From: Roseburia lenta
GTDB taxonomy: Bacteria; Bacillota; Clostridia; Lachnospirales; Lachnospiraceae
Reading direction: 5' to 3'
Assembly: GCF_014287435.1 (NCBI RefSeq)
Contig: NZ_JACOPG010000003.1
Span: 310,001-374,000, forward strand
Length of the DNA: 64,000 nt
Shown here: one piece after another, positions 50,178 to 58,404 of the stretch
Numbering within the stretch: the first letter of the stretch is position 1
Layout of the letters: each line of letters begins with the position of its first letter
Notes under the pieces: model-generated
Told to the model about the DNA's origin: nothing
Seen by the model: the letters and a program-made list of their open reading frames with translations, nothing else
Databases searched by the model: none
Translations under genes and position numbers: made by a program

Positions 50178-51695
50178 ATGAGTGAAAAACAAAATGTGGA
50201 AGCAAGTGGACTGAACCGCGCAAAGCCGTATCAGTTGGTACTGTTTCCTCTGAACAATGGTGCTACCAATGTCTACTATGTATTGGTACTTTCCTATATT
50301 GCGACATTCGGTTCTAACGTACTTGCACTTGGACTGATGTTTGCATCTATTATGGTAACAGCCATGCGTCTTTGCGATGCTATCACCGATCCGATCATTG
50401 GTGCATTGATCGACCGCACCAATGGCAAGTTCGGAAAGTTCCGTCCATTTATGGTGATCGGCAATCTGGTCATGGCAGTCAGCATCATCTTACTTTATAT
50501 CGTAACGCCGTATATTCCGGCAGATATGATGCCGCTGCGTTATGTGGTCTTTGTCCTTTTGTATTTTGTATGGGTTATCGGATACACTTTCCAGACTTCC
50601 TGTACCAGATCCGGACAGACCGTACTTACTAACGATCCAAAGCAGCGTCCGCTCTTTACCATCTTCAATACGGTGGGATCTTTAGTCGGTATGGGTGTGA
50701 TGCAGTTCGTTGCGCCGATCCTGCGTGCCAACGTTGCGGATTACTCAAGTGCAGACTTTTACCGTGTATTAACACCAATTGGTGTTGTTATCTCAATCGT
50801 TTTGACCCTGCTTGCCGTGATCGGTATCTGGGAAAAGGATCAGTCGAAGTACTTTGGTGTCGGTGGAGAAAAACAGAAAAAAGTCAAAGTTTCCGAGTAC
50901 ATCGAGATCATCAAGAACAACAAGCCGATGCAGCGTCTGATGATCGCCGGAGCCGGATGCAAACTTGCGCTTTCTATCGCGACAAATACAACGGTTCTGT
51001 GTATGCTTTACGGTTGTATGATGGGCAATTATGACAGCCTCTATCTGCCGATGATGATCTTAGGCTATGCAGCGAGTGTACCATTCTTCCTTTTGACCGT
51101 CCGTACTTCCCAGAAGAAGGGACAGAAAGCATCCTTAGTCCGTTATGTATCCGTAGCACTTGTCTGCTATGTGGGCGTACTGGCACTCCTCTTATTGTGG
51201 AATCCGTCAAATGGCATGAATCTGATATTCCCGAGCGTCAACGTATATACGATCCTCTTTATCATCTGCTTTGGTGTGGGTTATGGTGCTTACTATGCAA
51301 CCGCCGATATGCCGATCCCGATGGTAGCGGATTGTTCCGACTACGAGACATATCGTTCCGGCAAATACATCCCGGGAATCATGGGAACTCTGTTTTCGCT
51401 GGTAGATAAACTGGTATCTTCCCTGGCTGCAACGGTCGTAGGTATCGCCGTAGGTGTGATCGGACTTTCCAATCTGCCGACCGCAGATACGCCATATGCA
51501 CCGGGCATGAACTGGGTTGTTATCGTCCTCTTCTGCCTGATCCCAATGATCGCGTGGGCAGTGACCCTGATCGCTATGAAGGGCTATTCTCTGACCGGAG
51601 ATCGCATGAAAGAGATTCAGGAAGTAAATGCCAAGCGTAAGGAAGCCATCGCAGAAGGCATGAGTTTAGAAGAAGCAATGGAAAAATACAAATAA
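50178..51695 (+). CDS. GPH-family sugar symporter
   Basis: A 505-residue transporter with twelve predicted membrane segments. Family marks: MRLCDAITDPIIGALIDRTNGKFGKFRPF (the GPH loop between helices 2 and 3) and ADCSDYETYRSGKYIPG in the second half. GPH (melibiose carrier-like) proteins import glycosides or glucuronides with Na+ or H+. AAGGAGGTTTTTTC precedes the ATG. It shares the operon with the GH2 gene, giving an import-and-cleave pair under likely two-component control. It lacks the C-terminal IIA regulatory domain seen in some members. Confidence 0.92.
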   Translation: MSEKQNVEASGLNRAKPYQLVLFPLNNGATNVYYVLVLSYIATFGSNVLALGLMFASIMVTAMRLCDAITDPIIGALIDRTNGKFGKFRPFMVIGNLVMAVSIILLYIVTPYIPADMMPLRYVVFVLLYFVWVIGYTFQTSCTRSGQTVLTNDPKQRPLFTIFNTVGSLVGMGVMQFVAPILRANVADYSSADFYRVLTPIGVVISIVLTLLAVIGIWEKDQSKYFGVGGEKQKKVKVSEYIEIIKNNKPMQRLMIAGAGCKLALSIATNTTVLCMLYGCMMGNYDSLYLPMMILGYAASVPFFLLTVRTSQKKGQKASLVRYVSVALVCYVGVLALLLLWNPSNGMNLIFPSVNVYTILFIICFGVGYGAYYATADMPIPMVADCSDYETYRSGKYIPGIMGTLFSLVDKLVSSLAATVVGIAVGVIGLSNLPTADTPYAPGMNWVVIVLFCLIPMIAWAVTLIAMKGYSLTGDRMKEIQEVNAKRKEAIAEGMSLEEAMEKYK

Positions 51696-51706
51696 ATTTC
51701 ACAAAT

Positions 51707-51736
51707 ACCCCCTTGTCTTGGCAGGGGGGCTTTTTG
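51707..51736 (+). terminator. Terminator of the GH2-symporter operon
   Basis: ACCCCCTTG and CAGGGGGG (51707-51729) form a GC-rich hairpin followed by CTTTTTG. Confidence 0.82.
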
Positions 51737-51778
51737 TATATTAGAGATAGAATTTGTTGTGACAAAAGAGGTGGGAAG

Positions 51779-54700
51779 ATGGAGACATTTGACTTTTATT
51801 TTTTTACACTGACAGCAGAGCAGTTGATGACCTGTCTAAAGACTTTGCAACTGGCGGGCATCTTTATTCCGGTGGTCAGTATCGTTGTGATCTTACAAAA
51901 GGAGCAGAGTAAGGGGGCAACCTATCTCATGCTTGCCAATGCCGCCTGTTCCATTGTCAACTGTGCTTATCTGATGATCCTGGAAACGGACAATTCTCAG
52001 GCGTTGACGACGGCGTACCGCATGGAGTATGTCGGCATCTCACTTTTCTTTTTCCTCTTTATCCTCTTTATGATGGAATACCAGCATATGCGCTTTTCCC
52101 GCGTCGTTTCGATCGGGTGGCCTCTGTTTGAACTGATCGAGGTACCACAGATGTGGATGCGGTCTTCGACTTATATCATTTTAAATGAGGAAGGACAGGA
52201 GTTAGGCCAGGCGGCGCAGAAAGTGTCAGAGGCAGTTGGCAATGTTGCGGGTGCAAATGGCAACACATCCGATGCAGTTCAAAACGGGCAGCGTATGATC
52301 GGTGAGATGGGCAAGCAGTGGATGGGAAATGTGCATATCGCTCTGGATGAGCGCCTTGGCATGTATCAGGTCAATATGGATGGCGGTGTTCTCTACTATG
52401 TACGTTACGGCTTGATCGCATCCATGCTCTTATTCCTCTTTGTCTATACGCTTTGCCGTTTTATCAAAATGAAGAATAAGACCGAGCGACACAACCTTTT
52501 TCATCTGATGCTGGCACAGGGCTTCCTATTGGTCATGCTCATCTTTTCCCAGTTTGCAGATATTCCTTTCGATATCATGCCGATCGCATCCTCCGTCGTG
52601 ATCTGCGTCATGACCTTGAGTGTCATGGTGGGTGAATTTTTCACGGTGACTGACCAGGGGCGTGACTGGGTATTTGAGCATACTAACGATGTCTTTTTGA
52701 TCGCGGATGATGCCTACGGTTATCTGGATGCCAACCGTTATGCCAAGAAACTTTTTCCGGTCTTACGCCGTTTTCACAAAAATCAGGAACTTCCGGAGGA
52801 AGTTTTGCAACTCTTTCAGACGACAGAGGATGAGGTGGAACTGGATGGCAGATTTTACGAGCGCCGTCTGGCGACCTTATATCAGAATGAAAAGCACAAG
52901 AAAAAGATCGCCGGTTATAGCCTGATCTTAGTAGATGTGACAAAGCAGTTACAACTGGTGCAGGAGGCAGAGGCTGCCAACGAAGCCAAGTCTGCCTTTC
53001 TTTCCAATATGTCACATGAGATCTGTACCCCGATGAATGCCATTGTCGGCATGACCGAGATCATGCTGCGCGGGGATGTGACGGAGGAGCAGGAGGAGTA
53101 CCTTTCCAATATCAAAGTATCCGGGGATGCCCTTTTAAATATCATCAATGACATTCTGGATTTTTCCAAGATCGAGTCCGGCAAGATGGAACTGGTAGAA
53201 GAAGACTATGCACCCATGTCTATGATCAGTGATCTGGGTATTATGTTTTTGACCAGGATAGGCGAGAAAAATGTAGAACTCCTCTACGACATTGACCCGA
53301 CCCTGCCAAAGACTTTACGTGGGGATGGTCTGCGCGTGCGCCAGATCATCATCAATATCTTAAACAATGCCGTCAAATTTACAGAAAGAGGCTATGTGAA
53401 ACTTTCGATCAAGGTGGAGGATAAGACGGAGCAGGATCTTGTCCTTGCCGTGAGTATCAAGGATAGCGGATCCGGCATCCGCGAGGAAGACCAGAAGAAA
53501 CTTTTCCAGTCCTTCTCCCAGGTTGACAGCCGGAAAAATCATTCCAAAGAGGGAACCGGTCTGGGGCTTGCCATTTGCCGTCAGTTGGTTGAAATGATGG
53601 GGGGACAGATTGGTGTCAGAAGCACTTACGGACAGAGCAGTGAGTTCTACTTTACCATCCGCCAGAAGATCGCAGAGGAGAGTCCAGTTGCCAGTCTGCC
53701 GGAGGAGAAAAAGACCCTGCAGATCGGTGGTGCTTTTTCCAATACCTATTTGCAGGAGAACTTCGAGCGTCTGGTGCGTGCCTACGGCATAGAACCGATC
53801 GCGCCGGATGTCATGGCAAAAAAACGCCCGCATGTAGACTTCCTCTTTACGGATACCCTGGTCTACGAGGAGCACAAGGATGCCATCCATGGTTCTTTGT
53901 TGGGAGATAAGCAGATCTGCGTTCTGCAAAATCCGGTACAGGAGGCTTTGCGGGATGCCAAGGTCATGGTCATGAACAAGCCGCTCTATTCGCTCAACTT
54001 CTGTCAGGCGATCCGCAGAGAGGGACAGGTGACCTACGCGGGCACTTCTGAGGTCTTGAATTTCAAGGCACCGGAGGCAAAGATCCTTCTGGTCGATGAC
54101 AATAAGATGAACTTAAAGGTTGCGATTGGTTTGCTGGCACCTTTGCAGATGCAGATCGACACGGCAGAAAACGGAAAACAGGCGCTGGAAATGCTGGAGG
54201 CGCATACCTATGATCTGGTCTTTATGGATCACATGATGCCGGTCATGGATGGTGTGGAAGCCACCCGTCGGATCCGTGAGTGGGAAAAGGGCAGTCAGGA
54301 GCATGAGATCGTGATCGCCCTCACGGCAGACGCCATGAGCGGCGCCAAGGAGGAGTTTGTAGCGGCAGGCATGGATGATTTTGTGGCAAAGCCGATTGAG
54401 ATCAAGGAGATCTGCGGCAAGTTAAAACAATATCTGCCTGAGGATAAGATCATCAAGACAGAGGATGTGGCAGCAGAGGCGGAGGAAGAAGAACTGCCTG
54501 TCATTGAAGGACTTAATGTAGAAGAAGGCGTGCATTACTCGGGAGGCAAGAAACTTTTCTTGAGCCTCTTGGGAGACTACTACAAACTGATCGATACCAA
54601 GACGAAAAAGATGCAGCAGTGTCTGGCAGATGGTATGATCCGGGATCTGACCATCGAAGTCCATGCCCTCAAGAATACCTCCCGCATGATCGGTGCAGAC

Positions 54701-55075
54701 CGTCTGTCTGCCCTCTTCAAGGCAATGGAAGACCTGGGCAATGCCAATGACCGAAAAGGACTTGAAGAAAGACTGCCGGAAGTATTAGAATTATATACAA
54801 GTTATAAAGAAGTCCTGCGTCCTTACGGAAGTCTGGACGAGGCAAATTTACAGGAGACCTCAAAGGAAGAACTGAGCCGTATCTTAGGTCAGATGGCAAA
54901 TGCCATGGATGACTTTGATCTGGACGGCGTAGATGCTGCCATGGCAGAATTGGAAGGCTATCGTATGCCGGAAGATCTGGCAGAGGATATGGATGCACTG
55001 CGGGCAGCGGTTGCGGATGTCGCCATGGAAGAAGTCATGGATCTTTGTCATGCCATGGTGGATAAGTTGGGGTAA
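51779..55075 (+). CDS. Hybrid sensor histidine kinase with receiver and HPt domains
   Basis: The 1098-residue protein has an N-terminal seven-helix membrane sensor (about 1-285, with an external loop of about 70 residues), a PAS-like segment (about 295-385), HisKA (His413), HATPase (NAVKFTERG; DSGSGIREE; GTGLGLAICRQL), a degenerate receiver (about 645-750), an intact receiver with Asp817 (FMDHMMP) and an HPt domain with His962 (VHALKNTSRMIG), so a full internal phosphorelay. The H box reads SHEICTPMNA: Cys416 (TGT at 53024-53026) replaces the nearly invariant Arg of SHEIRTP, one base change. I start at ATG 51779, after GAGGTGGG; the frame is open further upstream to 51713. A double-receiver gene follows 25 bases later and may be its partner. 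Confidence 0.9.
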   Translation: METFDFYFFTLTAEQLMTCLKTLQLAGIFIPVVSIVVILQKEQSKGATYLMLANAACSIVNCAYLMILETDNSQALTTAYRMEYVGISLFFFLFILFMMEYQHMRFSRVVSIGWPLFELIEVPQMWMRSSTYIILNEEGQELGQAAQKVSEAVGNVAGANGNTSDAVQNGQRMIGEMGKQWMGNVHIALDERLGMYQVNMDGGVLYYVRYGLIASMLLFLFVYTLCRFIKMKNKTERHNLFHLMLAQGFLLVMLIFSQFADIPFDIMPIASSVVICVMTLSVMVGEFFTVTDQGRDWVFEHTNDVFLIADDAYGYLDANRYAKKLFPVLRRFHKNQELPEEVLQLFQTTEDEVELDGRFYERRLATLYQNEKHKKKIAGYSLILVDVTKQLQLVQEAEAANEAKSAFLSNMSHEICTPMNAIVGMTEIMLRGDVTEEQEEYLSNIKVSGDALLNIINDILDFSKIESGKMELVEEDYAPMSMISDLGIMFLTRIGEKNVELLYDIDPTLPKTLRGDGLRVRQIIINILNNAVKFTERGYVKLSIKVEDKTEQDLVLAVSIKDSGSGIREEDQKKLFQSFSQVDSRKNHSKEGTGLGLAICRQLVEMMGGQIGVRSTYGQSSEFYFTIRQKIAEESPVASLPEEKKTLQIGGAFSNTYLQENFERLVRAYGIEPIAPDVMAKKRPHVDFLFTDTLVYEEHKDAIHGSLLGDKQICVLQNPVQEALRDAKVMVMNKPLYSLNFCQAIRREGQVTYAGTSEVLNFKAPEAKILLVDDNKMNLKVAIGLLAPLQMQIDTAENGKQALEMLEAHTYDLVFMDHMMPVMDGVEATRRIREWEKGSQEHEIVIALTADAMSGAKEEFVAAGMDDFVAKPIEIKEICGKLKQYLPEDKIIKTEDVAAEAEEEELPVIEGLNVEEGVHYSGGKKLFLSLLGDYYKLIDTKTKKMQQCLADGMIRDLTIEVHALKNTSRMIGADRLSALFKAMEDLGNANDRKGLEERLPEVLELYTSYKEVLRPYGSLDEANLQETSKEELSRILGQMANAMDDFDLDGVDAAMAELEGYRMPEDLAEDMDALRAAVADVAMEEVMDLCHAMVDKLG

Positions 55076-55100
55076 AAAAGAAAAGTAAGTGGAGAAAATG

Positions 55101-55874
55101 ATGAAGGAAACGTATAAGATTTTGATCGTGTCGGAGGTACAGGGCTATCTTATCCTGTCACTCAAGGATAAGATAAAAGAGGCGGGCTATGATGTGAGCG
55201 TGGTCGAGCCGGATGTGGCACAGATCTCAGCCGAGCGTGATACCATCGGTGCCTATCTGATCTGTGGATCGGACGGGATCGGAGATATGCAGCAGGCTCT
55301 GATCTATCTCAAAGACCAGTCAGCCGAGCGCGACATTCCCATCTTTACGGTGGGAAGCAGGGAAGAAAATGACGCTATCGGACGTGTGATCTCAGGCCAC
55401 CTCATCCGTCAGTTTTTTGAGCGCCCGGTCAATGTCAATGAATTGGTGGAAGTTATCGATGCCTATATCGCAAAGTTTGGCGCACAGCACAAGAAAAAGG
55501 TTCTGGTCGTAGATGATTCCGGGGCAATGCTGCGCAATGTCAAAGGCTGGCTGGAAGACCGCTATCAGGTCATCTTAGCAAATTCCGGTGCCATGGCGAT
55601 CAAGTATTTAGCGACCAACCGCCCGGATCTGGTACTGTTAGATTATGAAATGCCGGTCGTAGATGGCAGACAGGTGCTGGAAATGATCCGTACAGAGACA
55701 GAATTTTCCGATGTTCCGGTCATTTTTTTGACAAGTAAGGATGATAGGGAAAGTGTGATGCAGGTCATGGCACTCAAGCCGGAAGGCTATCTGCTCAAGA
55801 CCATGGAGCCTGCAAGGATCATCGCGGAAGTCGATGCTTTCTTTGAACGCCAAAAGGCAAAATTATTTGATTAA
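55101..55874 (+). CDS. Double-receiver protein (one degenerate, one intact)
   Basis: The 257-residue product consists of two receiver folds. The first (about 1-125) has SEVQ where the acidic pair should be and CGSDGI in place of the phospho-acceptor site, so it cannot be phosphorylated. The second (about 130-255) is canonical: VLVVDDSG, Asp181 in LLDYEMP, and lysine in GYLLKTMEP. There is no output domain. It probably works as a phosphate carrier or interaction partner of the hybrid kinase upstream. Several close start codons exist (GTG 55089, ATG 55098, ATG 55101); GGAG at 55091-55094 best suits 55101. Its stop overlaps the stop of the convergent HD-GYP gene. Confidence 0.85.
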   Translation: MKETYKILIVSEVQGYLILSLKDKIKEAGYDVSVVEPDVAQISAERDTIGAYLICGSDGIGDMQQALIYLKDQSAERDIPIFTVGSREENDAIGRVISGHLIRQFFERPVNVNELVEVIDAYIAKFGAQHKKKVLVVDDSGAMLRNVKGWLEDRYQVILANSGAMAIKYLATNRPDLVLLDYEMPVVDGRQVLEMIRTETEFSDVPVIFLTSKDDRESVMQVMALKPEGYLLKTMEPARIIAEVDAFFERQKAKLFD

Positions 55875-56956
55875 ATGATCTCTTCGACATAGAGATCCAG
55901 ACGTTTGGACAGATCTACAAATTCTCCGCTTTCTAATTGGATGAGAGGGCGGAGAAGTTTTTTTGTGTCGATCATGCTGATCTTGCCCTGACTGCCATCG
56001 CTCAGACGGACAGAGTTGCCGACATAGGTCTGGGCGATATGTTCCAAAAAGGTCAGGATGAATTTGGGGTTGTATTCGGTTAGTCCATTGCTTTCAAAGA
56101 GGGCGATCACTTCAAAAGGACAGACTGCCGAACGGTAGCAGCGATCCGAAGTCAGTGCGTCGTAGACATCCGCAATGGCTACGATGGAAGCAAAGGTGTC
56201 AATACGGTCCCCGGTAAGACCGAAAGGATAGCCCTTGCCGTCAAAACGTTCGTGGTGCATGAGAGCGGCATTCTTGATCCGCTTGTCGATGCGCTCCCGT
56301 TCCATCATGCGGTAGCCTAAAACCGTATGTGTCTTCATGATCTCATATTCTTCCGGTGTCAGCCGGTCAGGTTTTTCCAAGATCTCATCCGGGATCTGTA
56401 CTTTTCCCACATCATGTAAAAGCCCACACAGGGTCAAAACATCCAGATTGGCTTCGTCCAGATCTGACCACATACCGATCAGGCGTGAAATGACGGCGAC
56501 GTTGATGCTGTGCACATAGGTGGAGTCGTCCAGATCGCGCATATTGTGCAGCATATCCAGTAAGGAAAAGGAAGCACGATTGTGGTCGAAAAGTTCCAGC
56601 GTGTCCTGTAAAAGGGCAGAGGTATCCAGATGCGCATCGCCGGCAACAAAACGACTCAACTGTTCCTGAAAAATGCTGGCACTCTGCGTATAATGCTCCC
56701 TGAATTCTTTGAAAGATTCGCTCTGGCGGATACGTTTGGCGTAAGTCGGTTCGCTACGGTCTGCCTTTTCAAAGGACATTGGATCAATTTCATTTGGCAG
56801 GATCGTAACGGACGGCACATGGTAGTATTTCATGTGCTGGATCATCTGCTGACTTAAAATGGAGCCTCTGAGAACGATCAACTGTCCACGGGGCGTAAAG
56901 ACATCAGCCGCAACGATCATGCCGGGTTGTAATTCGTTCAGTGGATAGGTAACCAT
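55871..56956 (-). CDS. HD-GYP domain protein (probable c-di-GMP phosphodiesterase)
   Basis: A 361-residue cytoplasmic protein. The N-terminal 120 residues resemble the domain often found before HD-GYP in Clostridia; the HD-GYP domain follows (about 130-300) with LCGLLHDVGKVQIPDEIL, KTHTVLGYRMM and the diagnostic HHERFDGKGYPFGL. The metal-binding His/Asp residues look intact. Such enzymes hydrolyse c-di-GMP to pGpG or GMP. It is convergent with the double-receiver gene, with stops overlapping, and divergent from the SDR gene. A TATAAT on the minus strand at 57013-57008 may be part of its promoter. Confidence 0.9.
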   Translation of the reverse strand: MVTYPLNELQPGMIVAADVFTPRGQLIVLRGSILSQQMIQHMKYYHVPSVTILPNEIDPMSFEKADRSEPTYAKRIRQSESFKEFREHYTQSASIFQEQLSRFVAGDAHLDTSALLQDTLELFDHNRASFSLLDMLHNMRDLDDSTYVHSINVAVISRLIGMWSDLDEANLDVLTLCGLLHDVGKVQIPDEILEKPDRLTPEEYEIMKTHTVLGYRMMERERIDKRIKNAALMHHERFDGKGYPFGLTGDRIDTFASIVAIADVYDALTSDRCYRSAVCPFEVIALFESNGLTEYNPKFILTFLEHIAQTYVGNSVRLSDGSQGKISMIDTKKLLRPLIQLESGEFVDLSKRLDLYVEEII

Positions 56957-57139
56957 GGCAAGTTTCCTCGCTTTATCTACTACTATCGATCATTTTAATA
57001 TGAAGAAATTATAACATGTTTCCCTCTTTAATAAAACCTTAACAAAAGTAAAATATTTGTGCAATACTGACGCTCTATGATACTACCTGTAACAAACAAA
57101 GAAAGAAAAATTTAAAAATAGAAAAGGAGCAGAAAGATC

Positions 57140-58156
57140 ATGAGTAGAAAATATTTAGTAACAGGAGCAGCAGGATTTTTGGGAAGCACGGTATGCAGGC
57201 AGTTGGTGGAAGAGGGGGCTGACGTGAGAGCCTTTGTTCTGCCAAACGATCCGGCAGCAAAATATATCCCGGAGTCCGTGGAAGTCGTAGAAGGAGATCT
57301 GTGTGACAAGAAATCCTTGGAGCCATTCTTTGCCGTAGAGGATGGCGTGCACACGGTAGTCCTTCATGTGGCAAGCATGGTAACGACCAATGCAGATTAC
57401 AGCAAGAAATTGGTTGACGTTAATGTGGGCGGCACCAAGAATATCATTGCAAAGTGCTTAGAGCATAAAGAATGTGACAAACTTGTCTATGTCAGCAGCA
57501 CTGGAGCCATCCCGGAAGCACCAAAGGGAAGAAAAATCCATGAAGTAAAGAAATTCGATCCGGATCAGGTCGTAGGCTGGTATTCCAGAACCAAGGCAAT
57601 GGCAACACAGGCGGTTTTGGATGCAGTCACGGAAAAAGGTTTAAATGCCTGCGTCGTTCATCCAAGCGGAATCCTTGGACCAAATGATTTCTCCATCAGC
57701 GAGACGACCGGAACCATCATCCGTATCATCAACGGAGATATGCCGATGGGTATGGAGGGATCCTTTAACCTGTGCGACGTCAGAGACTTGGCAGATGGTG
57801 TGATCGCTGCTGCGGATAAGGGTGTGGCAGGCGAGTGTTATATCCTTGGAAATGAGGAAGTGACCATGCGTCAACTCAGTGATATGATCGCGTCCGAGAC
57901 CGGCTGCACACCGATCAAGCATTTTCTGCCATTGCCGGTAGCAAAGGGAATTGCGAAGATTGCAGAAAAGACAGCCAGCTTATCCGGAAAGAAACCGGTC
58001 ATGACCTCCTTTGCCGTATATAATCTGGAGAGAAACAATACGTTTGACTATAGCAAGGCTAAGAAAGTATTAGGCTACCATACCCGCCCATATACCGAGA
58101 CCATTCGTGATGAAGTACAGTGGTTACAGCAGGAAGGCAAGATCAAGACTGCGTAA
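57140..58156 (+). CDS. NAD(P)-dependent epimerase/dehydratase (extended SDR)
   Basis: The 338-residue protein has the N-terminal nucleotide-binding motif YLVTGAAGFLGSTVC, the VYVSSTGAIPE strand and the catalytic Tyr-x3-Lys in WYSRTKAMA (near residue 155). Overall it is closest to the dihydroflavonol reductase/3-beta-HSD-like branch of extended SDRs, which reduce ketones or epimerise sugars; substrate unknown. AAAAGGAGCAGAAAGATC precedes ATG 57140. It stands alone between the divergent HD-GYP gene and the first EAL gene, with no known pathway partner. Confidence 0.88.
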   Translation: MSRKYLVTGAAGFLGSTVCRQLVEEGADVRAFVLPNDPAAKYIPESVEVVEGDLCDKKSLEPFFAVEDGVHTVVLHVASMVTTNADYSKKLVDVNVGGTKNIIAKCLEHKECDKLVYVSSTGAIPEAPKGRKIHEVKKFDPDQVVGWYSRTKAMATQAVLDAVTEKGLNACVVHPSGILGPNDFSISETTGTIIRIINGDMPMGMEGSFNLCDVRDLADGVIAAADKGVAGECYILGNEEVTMRQLSDMIASETGCTPIKHFLPLPVAKGIAKIAEKTASLSGKKPVMTSFAVYNLERNNTFDYSKAKKVLGYHTRPYTETIRDEVQWLQQEGKIKTA

Positions 58157-58275
58157 ATCCCGGGAAAAGAAGTAAACAGAATTTTACGAAAAAGCAAGAA
58201 AATTCTGAAAAACTCAAATTGTTTGAAATTTCTCGGGGGGGGGTAAAACTATATCATATAATTTAAAAACGCTTG

Positions 58276-58304
58276 TTGAAATATCTGACAATAAATGGTA
58301 ATAT
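58276..58304 (+). promoter_or_regulatory. Promoter of the EAL gene pair
   Basis: TTGAAA (58276-58281) and TAATAT (58299-58304) lie 17 bases apart. Transcription would start near 58311, giving a leader of about 94 bases. Confidence 0.55.
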
Positions 58305-58310
58305 TTTCAT

Positions 58311-58404
58311 GGGTTACAAGACCTTTGAGTAGGACAGCAGAGGCTGAAAATCCTTTGTGCTGCGCAGGAGGCATAACAAAGGATGAAGCACAGGAGGATA
58401 TTAC
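58311..58404 (+). promoter_or_regulatory. Structured leader of the EAL gene pair with competing hairpins
   Basis: ATCCTTTGT (58350-58358) pairs perfectly with ACAAAGGAT (58376-58384). TGTGCT (58356-58361) can pair instead with AGCACA (58387-58392), which lies directly before the ribosome site CAGGAGG. CAGCA near 58335 can also pair with TGCTG near 58358. The pairings exclude one another and one lies next to the ribosome site, so translation control is possible. No known c-di-GMP riboswitch class could be fitted. The stretch 58157-58275 before the promoter holds no gene. Confidence 0.4.

Noticed and set aside
58311..58404. Known c-di-GMP-I or -II riboswitch
   Set aside because: The conserved core sequences of both classes are missing; only generic competing hairpins are visible.
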